Assembly (NCBI GenBank): GCA_020283515.1
Contig: JAHZTW010000001.1
Location: forward strand, 167,695,252 to 167,759,251
Reading direction: 5' to 3'
Length of the DNA stretch: 64,000 bases
From: Alliaria petiolata
Lineage: Eukaryota > Streptophyta > Magnoliopsida > Brassicales > Brassicaceae
The notes below the pieces were generated by a model. It searched no databases. It was given only the letters and a program-made list of their open reading frames with translations, and had not been told where the DNA came from. The position numbers and the translations under genes were made by a program. This document shows, in pieces, positions 36,046 to 47,075 of the stretch. The number at the start of each line of letters is the position of its first letter. Within the stretch, counting starts at the first letter, position 1.

Positions 36046-37553
36046 ATGGACCAAGCAAAAGGAAAAGTTTGTGTTACCGGAGCTTCAGGCTTCTTAGCTT
36101 CTTGGCTTGTGAAGAGGCTTCTCCTTGAGGGATATGAAGTTATCGGAACAGTCAGAGATCCAGGTTTCTCTATCCCATCTTGTTTCTTTTCCTTGGCTTT
36201 GTTTTGGTGTCTGTCGTTGCTTTGAAACCGTAATAAGGTAGCCACGTGAGGAGACTCACTTGGTTCCCTGTTTTGACAGGAAATGAGAAGAAACTGGCGC
36301 ACCTTTGGAAATTGGAAGGGGCAAAGGAGAGACTACGGTTGGTGAAGGCTGATTTAGTGGAAGATGGAAGTTTTGATAACGCCATAATGGGATGCCAAGG
36401 AGTTTTCCACACTGCTTCTCCCGTGCTCAAACCTACCTCTAATCCAGAGGCATCTCCCTAAAACTTTTTCTCCTGGTCACAGTATGCTTTGTGTATCATT
36501 TAATTTAATAGATATTATCTATTCTCTAAGACTTTTTTATTTCTTGTGATCTGATAGGAGGAGATTTTGAAACCAGCTATAGAGGGCACGCTGAATGTAC
36601 TGAGATCATGCAGGAAGAATCAGTCCCTGAAGCGTGTGGTTCTCACCTCATCCTCTTCAACAGTCAGGATCAGAGATGATTTTGATCCCAAAATCCCTCT
36701 TGACGAATCAGTTTGGACCTCTGTGGAACTCTGCAAGCGTTTCCAGGTATAATCATTTGAATAGCCTTTTTTTTATGTATAAACAAAAAACATCATATCA
36801 GCTAGCATTTTGTGTATACGCGTTTCACAATGTGATGCGACATGGCAAAAAAAAAAAAAAAGGCTGGTACGCTTTATCAAAGACATTAGCCGAGCAAGCT
36901 GCATGGAAATTCAGTGAAGAGAATGGTATTGACCTCGTCACTGTTCTACCATCCTTCCTCGTGGGACCCAGCCTGCCTCCTGATCTGTGTTCTACAGCAT
37001 CCGATGTGCTCGGTTTGCTGAAAGGTAGGTACTCTCTAGGCAAACATCACCAGAATAGTTCCCTACCGTAGCTTTTCCTCTGTTGAAAAAACGCTTATAA
37101 CTTGTCATCAAAACACGACAGGAGAAACAGAGAAGTTTCAGTGGCATGGACAGATGGGGTATGTTCATATCGATGACGTGGCACGAACCCACATACTCGT
37201 TTTCGAACACGAAGCAGCCCGAGGCAGATACATTTGCAGCTCTAACGTTGTCAGTCTAGAGGAACTAGTTTCCTTCCTATCCGCTCGTTACCCATCACTC
37301 CCTATCCCCAAGAGGTTTCACACTGATCTTTTAACCTTTTCTCAAACTTTATTATCCTTGGAAAAAATAATAGACGAGAATCTTTTCTTTGAAAAATTTC
37401 AGGTTTGAGAAACTAAATAGGCTGCATTACGACTTTGACACTTCGAAGATTAAGAGCCTCGGGCTCAAGTTCAAGTCCCTTGAAGAGATGTTCGATGATT
37501 GCATTGCCTCATTTGTCGAGCAAGGCTATTTATCTGATGTTGTTCTTCCTTAA
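36046..37553 (+). pseudogene. TKPR1: TKPR1/DRL1 tetraketide alpha-pyrone reductase with damaged splice sites
   Basis: An NADPH-dependent reductase of the DFR-like short-chain family; in the tapetum it reduces tetraketide pyrones for sporopollenin. Exons: 36046-36163, 36280-36449, 36558-36746, about 36863-37024, 37122-37314, 37403-37553. Visible: nucleotide-binding VTGASGFLASWLVKRLL near residue 9, and the catalytic YALSKTLAEQ (YxxxK). Two faults stand out. The exon 2 donor reads GAG then gcatct, a weak GC donor. At exon 4 the usual first codon (Val) lacks one base: after 15 A residues the acceptor AG leads into GCTGGTACG, shifting frame to a stop at 36887-36889. An upstream acceptor (cag ending 36801) would restore frame with 21 foreign residues, including five lysines. 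The remainder matches the 326-residue family protein. Confidence 0.88.
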
Positions 37554-37841
37554 CTCTTAGACTCATATTATGTTGTTGCTTCACAATAAATCAGTAGAAG
37601 TGGAAAACGTAAAGATTTACGAATGATCTTATATAATAATAGTACATGGGAAGGTTTTTCACTAACTCTCTCCATAATTTGCGCCATTTGGCATCTTGAT
37701 TCGATAAAGAAAAATCATGATCCTAATTGATTAGCAAATAAAGAAAAGTCTTCATCAACGATATACTTAAATGAGGTTCCATGTAAAATATTCAATAAGA
37801 CACAAGACTTAACCCTATGACTATGATTCACCACCACTCAT

Positions 37842-39421
37842 CTAATTCGAGAAGGCAATAGAGACGTTGTTGTTGTGACAAAGTGTTGGAACCATCTCTT
37901 TAAACCTATGGTAAGGGTCGTCCAATAATAGGAACATGTTTTCTAGTGCCTTTGTGTTTTTAAGCATAAGTTCCACGAATAAAGCCAAGTGCTTTAACTT
38001 GATATCCGAACGAGACCTGTTCCATCGGACCCCATCTTTTGATCTCCAACATCGACCCGGATTCAAGCCTTGCAAAGACAAGTAGAGGTCAAGATGCTCC
38101 CCCTGCACAACAGGGACAATAAAAACGTGATTCTTGGATTCGATGATAGTTAGAACGTCAAAGAAGATAAAAAAAAAGGTTTATGGATATATATACCGGT
38201 ATGGTGTTGCAATGGCTTGTGTGTACTGTTAGCTTCTTTAAATCAGGTGAGTTTTGTAACACCCTTTCTATACCAGGAATAACATACTGAAAGATCTCCG
38301 TCTCAAGTGTCAAAGCCTTGACCTTGAACATCGGAAAGTGAACACCACAAAGCTCGGCAAGAGATAAAATCTAACAGAAATAATCATTCATCAGGAACTA
38401 GATACATAGATTTTACCAAAGCGCAAACTACTCCATCGTTGAAACCAACTGATCCTAGGCAGTAGAGAGTGCGAGAATTAATGAGCCCAAAACGTACCTG
38501 AAGAAAGTTTCCTCCAAAAGTAAGCTTCTCTACATGTTGTAGCTTTTCTAGCATCTCTAGCGTTTTGACTTGAAGAAAATCAGCCTTGAAGGTCATTTCA
38601 ACAACCGAGTTAAAGCAGATGTTTAGATTAGCTTCGATTAAAGACGAAACATCAACTAAAGTACATGGTAACTGAGAGTTTCTCAATATGAGACAATGGA
38701 TATGTGGTGCCACAATCTGCCTTTGCCCATGAACCCAATTGTTGCGCTCTACTGCTAAAGTTCTCAGACGCAGTGATTTGCTGAGATCAAGAGACATAAG
38801 TACATCGCAGTGATATAACGTTAAGCTCTAAAGAATGGGACAACCAGATAGAATCTTAGCCATGGATTCATCGGAGAGACTACAACTAAGCAAGGACAGG
38901 TTCTTGAGAGATGTCCAAGACACGGAGCATCTGGGAATCATATCACAATACTTAACGGTGAGTTGCTTGACAAAGGAACTGATGTAGAAGAAATGAGGAA
39001 GAGTATACTCGTCAATCCAGATTGTTAGGGACAGATTCTCAACGTGGCGGGACATGACGAACTCGATCCACCTGTCGATGTGGAGATCACAGGTGGTATA
39101 GATCAGGTGAAAACGCATTATCTTGGGAGCAGTGTAGCGAGCTAGGGTTTCGTTAACCCAATCAGCCTTCATTGCAGTGGTATCGAAGGGGAGAGAAGGT
39201 ATATCGCACCATACACGCCTCCATCGTTTTGACAAGAGTGAAGTTGTGATGGCCAATTTCGTCGGAACAAAGGTTAGGATATGTTGGAGGATCACATCAG
39301 GTAGACAGCTGATTGAGTCTACTACTACTGCTCCTTCCATTTTACGGCGGCGTAAACGACGGCCACCCCCAGCATCGTAGCAGCGGCGGCGGCGGACTCT
39401 TACAGCGCCGAGGTCCGCCAT
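37842..39421 (-). pseudogene. F-box/LRR-like protein gene with nonsense codon
   Basis: F-box proteins are SCF ubiquitin-ligase adaptors. Exons: 39421 to about 38498, 38370-38197, 38102-37842, in phase as 453 codons. The F-box lies near residues 35-75 (SCLPDVILQHILTFVPTKLA, then SKRWRRVW). Leucine-rich segments follow (LKNLSLLSCSLSDESMAKI, then LESLTLY-type). At 38828-38830 the codon expected to be Glu in the usual CPxLESL motif is TAG, so translation would stop after 197 residues, losing most of the LRR region. Downstream frames stay open through all three exons, so the break is probably recent. I do not recall an F-box gene at this place in Arabidopsis. This large family turns over fast. Confidence 0.82.
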
Positions 39422-39701
39422 ATCAACTTGTATAATTTGCGTTTTTCTTAGGGTTTACTTTATTTATTTTATGAAACAGCTTTTAAAACACGTCTCCTCT
39501 TACCAACTATTTTAGGCTTAAAATAAATACAGTATAGCGTCCATACTAGTTCCATCCAAGTTGAGATTAAGGACGAAAAAACTCCTCACGAGAAAAAAAA
39601 AGAAAAGATGGGATCAAGATTTCTCAAATACAATTTACCATAGCAGCCGCACAAGAAACATGTTTTTAACCGCGCATATAGAAGATTAAAAAAACTACTA
39701 T

Positions 39702-41189
39702 TTATTTAGTAGCCTGAGCGATTATATTGCTTATCGAGCCGGCCTCCTCTTTTGCAGCTTCCACCAGTTGATCCTTCAACAATCGAAACAGACACAGATT
39801 GTCATTTTTGTAAAGATGAATCCTATATATATAGACTAATCTTTTCATGTGGATGACTTCAAAATATACAACTCAGTAGAGTACCTGGGCAGATATAATC
39901 CTGGCTACTGTTTCTTGCTTGATTCTTGGAGTTCCCCGGCAATCAAGAGCTCATCCAATATGTAATACGCCTAAGAAACCAACAAGAAATCCAAAAGTTG
40001 CCATCAAGAAGAGAGAATAAAGGCAGAGTCCCCGAGTGTTTGTGGGTATGTTATTTACCTTGTGGAAGTTAAAAATCAAATCGAGTTCACACACCTGAAG
40101 ATGATAGATAAAACAAACCCCGATCAAAATCAAGATGTTCCGTAAATGTAAAAAGATCATACGAGGTTCCAGGTGCTGGTTTATTTGACTCACACTTCCG
40201 AAATAGCGGTCGAGAATCTCAACGTAGTGATGAATGATCTCAAGGACCTCTAACTCGTTATCCTCCTGGTCAATGCACATGCAGAAGTAGAGGCTTGCAT
40301 ATCTCTTGTAAACAACTTTGTATCCTCTCCACTCAACAAAATTGCAGAGCTTGGGACCTCGATTCAGAATCACTCCGCTGAGTTCACGTATAACCTAATC
40401 CATAGCATGTAAGATCAAATGTATGCAAAGCATAACATGATACATATTAAGCTCAGTGATTTTGAATCACACCTTAGATCTTTCCTTCTGTGTATAAGGC
40501 GAATACCATTTGGTGAGCCTAACCTTTCCTTGCCGACTAACGAGAAGCACAAAATGTATCTGAAAAAAACATCACCCAAAGATTCCACCTTTGATTGTTT
40601 CTTAGGATCATTTCACTCAAATCCTAACAATTGGAGAAAGCATGAGAGCAGAGATGCTTTTCACCAAACTAAAATCGTAATTCATGGTCGCACATTTCCA
40701 AATTTTATCCTAATTTCCACCGATACAAGTACTCAAAGATGACAAGAAGATTGAGCTACTTACAAGGATCAAACCTACGAAAATGAGACCCAGAAGCTAG
40801 CAAGCATTATCTCAAACATCAAGCGGGAGAAAATATCAACTAGCTTCAACTAAAGGTATCAATTTTCTATCTGTGAAGAATAATTTGAACAGAAACATAG
40901 CAGCATTCTCAAGCTCCGCGAGACAAACCCAGAAAACATCTCATCACGTCCGATCAATGGGTGCAAGAGAAACGAAAGAAATGGAGGAGGATCAGATCCA
41001 ACCAGTAAAATTAACACACCATACGATCAAATCAAACTAATTTTCGAAATGGCGAACAAACATCAGAACGAATCGGAGATGCGAAAGAAGTTTTTTTTTG
41101 GGGCAGCAGCAAGCAAGCATGGTAGACAAAAACGAATGCACAGAATCGAAGACAGATCGTAATTCACAGAGTGTAGAGATTGTTACCAT
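39702..41189 (-). pseudogene. AP1S2: AP-1 complex sigma (small) subunit with one-base deletion
   Basis: The sigma subunit of the AP-1 clathrin adaptor recognises dileucine cargo signals at the trans-Golgi network. Exons: ATG alone at 41189-41187, then 40559-40473, 40394-40194, 40094-40059, 39970-39885, 39773-39702. The protein reads IHFVLLVSRQGKVRLTKWY, NRGPKLCNFVEWRGYKVVYK, RYASLYFCMCIDQEDNELE and VCELDLIFNFHK, the canonical longin-like fold of about 161 residues. The fifth exon is 86 bases, not the 87 needed. In QESSKKTVAR, one A is missing from AAGAAAACA, giving Lys-Lys-Gln then TAG. This would end the protein at about 130 residues, losing the last helix. All other exons are intact. Recalled counterpart: At4g35410. 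An A-run error is a real alternative. Confidence 0.9.
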
Positions 41190-42284
41190 GATTTCGTAAC
41201 TCGGAAGACGGAACAAATCGGAAGCAGCTCCAGAAGCTGATGAATGATCCTGCGGAAGAATATGTTTTCTTTGCTCAAAATCAAAAACTGTGTCAAACAG
41301 GTCGAGTGTTAGGGGTATAATAGTAATTTAAGCTTATTCAAAGCGGGATGCATTCCGGGTCGGATCCGTGCGAGGCGATCCGACTCTGAGGTACCATCAT
41401 TTTCTTCGATTAATAATTAAATATAATATGTGCTGTCTTAAAAAGTTAAAAATACAATTCAAAGACAAATATGGTGATCATATTAAAAGAGAAAATTTAC
41501 TAATTATTAGAATTCACAATTATGCTTGATCTCGATCATTGGTTAAAAAAGGTTACATTTTTTTCATCACACAACAGAAGCAACTCTTGAACTAAAAGTC
41601 TAAAACAGAGCAGAGCGATTAATGGACAATTTAATTTATTAATACAAACCTCGCTCACGTAAGCTTGTGTATATATATTAGTTGAACGCCATACATTGGA
41701 AAGAAGGCATATTCTCTTATCTGCATGCAGGCTTCTTCTTTTTTGTTTTTGTTTTTAAGCTCAAGTTTCAATGTGTGTTTGAAGTTACATCATAGAAACT
41801 AGGGTTTTAGTTGTTCTCCCAACATATTCTTTCTCCTTTTTTGCCAGACAGTGGAAGTTCAATGTTATGACCAATATTTATATTTAAATATATATCCCTT
41901 GGCTGTACACACACACAAATTACAACATGTATAACAGTAACTATAGGCTAAAAGCCTTAATATATGGAACATATCAATTAAAGAATATGATTAAAAAATC
42001 ATTTGCTCCGCAATATCACATGATATAATAGCTAGAACTGTTATATATAATAATAACAATTGTCCAAGATATGTCACAAAACAATATCTTCTTTTTAATT
42101 ATAACACTTACCGATTCTATTCATAATAAACAAGAAAGAAAAACAAGTTTAAGCTTTCGTTTCATTTTCACACACCGAATTTTAACGAAAACAAAGAAAC
42201 CCTAGTATTCGCATTTCCCAACCGCGCTATAGCTACTAGTTTGAGACTAAACTCGAACGCAACAAAAAAAGTGTCACCAAAACG
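41190..42284. other. AP-1 sigma 5' flank and AGF1 3' flank
   Basis: Roughly 1.1 kb, AT-rich, without a gene. The left 80 bases are the probable AP-1 sigma leader. Confidence 0.55.
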
Positions 42285-43214
42285 CTAAAACGCGGGTCTA
42301 GTAACACCTCCACCTCCACCATCTCCTCCTCCTCCACCGCCGCCGACACCGCCACCGCTCATTCCGAAAATATCTCCGCCGGAGAATTGAAAATTGTTCA
42401 TATTCATTCCAAGATTATAAAAAGCAACTCCTCCTCCTCCGTTTCTACCTCCGAGGGTTGACTCACACACCTGCGCCCCACTCCCTGTAACCTCCGACGA
42501 CTGAGATGCAGCCGGCTGCGGCTGCGGCTGCTGCACTCCCGTGGTTCTCGCCGGCGGAGTTTCTTCCTCCTGGATCGGTAACCTATCATAGACTGCGTTT
42601 GCAAAAGACGCAGCCATCAGCACTACCGGACCCGAGGCAATCAACGAACCAGCCACATTCCCTCCCACAACCTGTCCTTGACCTCCTGCTAGATACACCG
42701 TCAAACCTCCTGCTCCCGGAGGCGCAGGCGGTGGAAGTGCCGTCCCGGTTAAAGACAAAATCTCAAACCGACCATGCAGTGTAATCACACCGCCACCTGT
42801 CGGAGCCACCGGTTGTCGTATGGTGACATTAGTCACCGCACCGGTACCGCTTATAACACAAACGCCGCAGCCGCGGCGAGTCGCGTAGGTGGAGATAGCC
42901 TCGGATATGTCGGAGCCGGAGATAACTTCAAGAACGTGGGATCTAAGGACGTTAGGACTATCTCTGGTTATAATCGTCGGAGGTTTGGGTTTGTTTTTGG
43001 AACCCGCAGGACGGCCACGTGGACGGCGTCCGGAGGAAGAGCCAGAGGCGGTGGCTGAGCTGATTGCTCCGCCGGTGGGAGTAGTGTCGGCCTTTGCTTC
43101 GTCAGCATCAGATCTGTTGAGTTCCATGTTATTATGATCAGGCGGGGTTCTGGAATCTTCAGGTCTCTGAAGATGCAGTTCTTGCCCTAGAAGAGGGTGC
43201 ATATAACCAGACAT
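42285..43214 (-). CDS. AGF1: AGF1/AHL25-type AT-hook nuclear-localised protein
   Basis: A plant AHL DNA-binding protein; AGF1 is known for binding the GA3ox1 promoter in gibberellin feedback. A single exon of 309 residues from ATG 43214 (MSGYMHPLLGQ). The open frame upstream to 43400 is hydrophobic leader and is not family-like. One AT-hook lies near residues 62-75 (RRPRGRPAGSKNKPK). A PPC/DUF296 domain then covers about 85-225 (SHVLEVISGSDISEAISTYA, GRFEILSLTGT, GGQGQVVGGNVAGSLIASGP). A single hook plus the GRFEIL motif places it in the single-hook (type I) clade. The C-terminus is rich in Q, P and G and ends in long glycine runs. It is preceded by a GA/CT-rich leader. Recalled counterpart: At4g35390. 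Confidence 0.93.
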   Translation of the reverse strand: MSGYMHPLLGQELHLQRPEDSRTPPDHNNMELNRSDADEAKADTTPTGGAISSATASGSSSGRRPRGRPAGSKNKPKPPTIITRDSPNVLRSHVLEVISGSDISEAISTYATRRGCGVCVISGTGAVTNVTIRQPVAPTGGGVITLHGRFEILSLTGTALPPPAPPGAGGLTVYLAGGQGQVVGGNVAGSLIASGPVVLMAASFANAVYDRLPIQEEETPPARTTGVQQPQPQPAASQSSEVTGSGAQVCESTLGGRNGGGGVAFYNLGMNMNNFQFSGGDIFGMSGGGVGGGGGGGDGGGGGVTRPAF

Positions 43215-43608
43215 TGATAACAAAAACAAGAAGCTGTGGGTTGGTTTTTGGAATTTTTTGTTTATAGAGAGAGAGACAAAGACAACAGTCTCGACAGAAA
43301 ACTTAGTGATGAAGTGGTTTGTCACTGAGAGTTTTTCAGAGACTGCATGAATTTGATTAAAAGTTACATTAATGTTAAGGACAAAACAAGAAGACGACAA
43401 GAGAGAACAAAACCCTACTGAACAGTGAGAGATAGAAAAAGAGAGGGTCTACATATGTGAAAGAGGGTCGGTGAAATTTGTCTGGACCGAGATCTAGATC
43501 TTCATGTGAAGTAATGGAATGAAACAAAGGAGAGAAAGGAGTAAAGCAAGAGCATCAAAACACTATTGAAACACGGCTCTCTTCTAAATTACACTATACA
43601 TAAATGTA

Positions 43609-43616
43609 TATTTATA
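43609..43616 (-). promoter_or_regulatory. TATA box of AGF1
   Basis: On the minus strand tataaata lies about 395 bases upstream of the ATG at 43214. A GA-rich leader of some 360 bases would follow. A (TA) repeat sits right behind it. Confidence 0.45.
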
Positions 43617-43619
43617 GAG

Positions 43620-43620
<1 letters not shown>

Positions 43621-43646
<26 letters not shown>
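43621..43646. repeat. (AT)13 microsatellite
   Basis: An uninterrupted AT dinucleotide run immediately upstream of the AGF1 TATA box, so length changes could affect the promoter (inference). Confidence 0.9.
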
Positions 43647-43650
<4 letters not shown>

Positions 43651-46600
43651 TGAAAAAAAAAGACAGGAATCCCTTTAATATATACTACAGAAGAGGGGTT
43701 GGTGTAGTGACTTTTCCTCGAGGAAAGCAAAAAAAACAAGATGTTGACGACTGAAGAAGGGATTGATGGATTCTAAGGGAGACAAAAGAAGGAATCTGAG
43801 GAAGAAAATTACGGAGATAGAGAGAAAGAGATTTGTGTTGATCATTTTCCGAGATAAAGCTGATGGCAAAGACGAAAGAAAACAAAAACAAACAAAGAGA
43901 AATTTAAAGAAGAGACCTTTTGTGACGGTGAAGGCATGGTTTGGTGATATATATGATGATGGTAGATTTTTTATTTCTCTAAAATCCAAAAGAAATGCGA
44001 TGGTAGATTGTTATTCCAAAGTCAAGTTATGCTGTTTTATTCCGAGGACAATATGTCAATAGCCGACCTAACTCTCTGTTGGTGTTATTGTCGGTAACAA
44101 CATATAAACGGATTAATCGTCCTTTTTTATTTCAACTCTAATTACATTTTAATTACAAGATTTTGGATCCCAGCTTTTAGATACTTTATAGGTTCCAACC
44201 ATTTTATTATCTAGTCTAAGTTATATATCATATGCTTGAACATGACAGAATCCAATTATTTGAAAGGAAAAAAATATGGTAATCAAATAGGTTCAGATTT
44301 GATGATCCATAATCTTTTCGTATTAAATACCAAGATATACATATAAATTGTTTTTTCTCGCGTAAAACTAAAATTTGAGGCAATAACATATCTCCAAATA
44401 AGTTATTGTTGAACCAACTGAGCTTTGTGTTAGCTAGATAATCTAGTTTTTTTTTTAAAAAATAAAAAAATCGGAAGCTATAAATATTATGATTATTGAT
44501 TTAAAAGAAGTAGATAATACATTCTTGAAGTAAAAAAAAAAAAACACTCTTAATGAAAATGGACCAACAAAACGATACAAAATATTTTGAATGTTTCTTT
44601 TTTTTGGACTTTTGAATATTTGAATGTTTATACATGTTATATATTATCTCCATTTAAATCAATAACAGTGTAAAAGTATGGTTTGGTGTAGTAGTTGGGT
44701 AAAAGATCGATATATATAAATATAATATACATACGTTATACACGTTGGTGTAAATCAAGTCCTTTTCTATTTCTAGTTCTTATAGTTCACATGCCAGTAC
44801 TGTTTAACAGATTTGTAATACATTAACCTTTCTTTTAATAGATATATGTAACCAACGATTACACTTACTTGTCCATTCCACATGCATGGACCAAGTATTG
44901 TTTGCACCTGATCTATCAATAATGAATGGTTGAAGAAATTTTGGTTTCGTAGAAACTTCGGCACGCTAAATGGAGAGATATTGAGAACAGTTATATATAA
45001 TTCTTTTGCTTTACAGAGTTCAGTCAGCTTCTTGGACGTTTTATCATGAAAAACTTTTGGGTGCTATGTAAAACAACGTCTATATTTCTACATAAACTCA
45101 TATGGATTGTTTTTCTATATATATATGTAGCTTTTTTTTTTGAGTGGCGATGAAGTGATCGGACGAGTAAAGCTCAAATAAAAAAATGTAAGTATCATGA
45201 GTAGAAGAAGACAACGGGGCTTCACCATTGGCTGTTATTGTGAAAAGAGTGGTGGATTTCACATGATGAGCATTTTGCTTTCTTCCTTTTCTTGATGTAA
45301 TTAAACCTTTTAAATTTCTCGAGCCACGCAAGAGCATGGCTCACTTTATATCTTTTCTTTTTTTAAATGGTTAAATATTAAGACTGCTAAAACTTTATAG
45401 AGGTGATCTGTTTTGTGTTACAAGAACCTGAAATTTTTATGCATATACTTGCCAATACATTATTAATTTGATAGCAACAGAAAATTCCAATTTTGGTTTA
45501 ACAACTCAATAAAAAACGAAAATTGGATATTTTTGGATATCGTATCTTTCCATACAGTCGTCGTGAAACAGCATATATAATCGTTTAACAAAAAAAAAAA
45601 AAAAACAGTAGATGTAAAAAAATATCATATCATTTCATTATAAGTTAAATAGTCATACAACTGCAAATCTAAACAGAGATGCTACGTCTTACAATGTCAC
45701 ATAATGAAGTAACCAAAAATAAAATAAAAATAATGTCAAGTTTGTGTAACTTGAAATAATTAAAAATCAACACGATTTTCCGCAAGAAGGAGAAATAATA
45801 TCAGCAAAACCAGAATCGATATGCGTAGATATGATATATTCACGAGGTTTAGTATAAGAATAATGACCCGGCTTGAACCAAAGTCTATGATCATTAAACT
45901 TAGGCATGCATTTCCTCATCATACAGTGTTTGATACACCAATCTGTATCCACTGAACTGTACTTCAACGATATATTTTCATTGGACACTCGTATCAACTA
46001 AAATATAATGTATTTTTTTTTTATCCAATCCAGTTTAGTACGTATGTTTTTTAATGTTTCTTAATTTGTATACGAATTCTAAATATGACTGGCGATATAC
46101 ATTCAATCGAATACACATGAAACAAAACATGTTCCAAAATTCTCGGCCATTTCTTTTCTTATATTTTTTCTTTGATAATTTTTGCCTTTTACATGTTAGC
46201 TTTCTTAAATAATCATCCAAGTAAAAACTTAATTTCAAGAAAATAATATAAAACATTCATGGCCAAAATTTATTCGGGTAGACAGTAAAAACCCCCCAAA
46301 AAAAGGAACGTGGACGAAAGAGAACACGGATCAGAGGGAATAATAACTTAAACCGCAAGCGACTAAGCCAAAATAGGACCAACGCACGATTTCAAAACAT
46401 TGCTTAGGACGTACGGAACCTGTGGAGAGCAATGCTCAGTCCTGACAAGATCCACCAACAAAGGGAAGAAGCTCGACACGTGTTTTTTCAGAGACTCTGC
46501 TTCTAATGAGCATAAGGCTTCAAGTGACGAAACAAGCAGTGAAGTTCTAGCCGTTGCTTCTTCTATCCGATCTGATTCCATCGGAAGAATCCAATGGATC

Positions 46601-47012
46601 GGTTTTGTTTGTTGTTGTTGTTGTTGTTGACCTGTGCATTTAAGGTAAACCTTCACGACCTTTGCACATTCAGTGACTAGACGAGACTCGAGATCGAGTT
46701 CTTTGGAGACGTTTGGATTGCAAGTGACCATGTCTTGGAGGAACATCAAGTAGGATTTGTTAGACTCATTCTCGAAGTTTAGAAGTTGAGGCTCTGTTAG
46801 GTTTTGGACTGAGCATGCTCTCTTGAATTTCCTGCGAAGGACTCTGTCTGTGTTTAGTTGCTGCGCGTGAGACGCAATGCACGAGAGAATGTCAGCGAGG
46901 ATATCCACGTGTGTTGCGGACAATGAGAAATGGTTTTTTCTGTATAAATCACTCACAACCTGAAAACGAAACAGAGAAGTCAAAAACAGAGCAAATGGCT
47001 TAGTAGGAGGAG

Positions 47013-47013
<1 letters not shown>

Positions 47014-47072
<59 letters not shown>
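47014..47072. repeat. (AG)n microsatellite, about 29 units, in BIG4 intron 10
   Basis: On the coding strand this is a long CT run beginning a few bases after the donor gtcctcct. A pyrimidine tract so near a donor is unusual. Confidence 0.9.

Positions 47073-47075
<3 letters not shown>

Larger units (their letters stand above)
43215..46362. other. AGF1 leader and long spacer to BIG4
   Basis: The left 390 bases are the AGF1 leader and core promoter. Beyond 43650 I see no supportable gene. A minus-strand open frame at 45997-45767 (76 codons, eight cysteines or fewer) is preceded by an acceptor-like ttttag at about 46000, but no upstream exon could be placed. Confidence 0.5.

Noticed and set aside
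42404..43137. Several long frames opposite or offset to AGF1
   Set aside because: They are shadows produced by the GC-rich, low-complexity coding sequence of the AT-hook gene.
45767..45997. Cysteine-containing minus-strand frame preceded by an acceptor-like site
   Set aside because: No upstream exon or signal peptide could be placed, and cysteine spacing matches no family with confidence.
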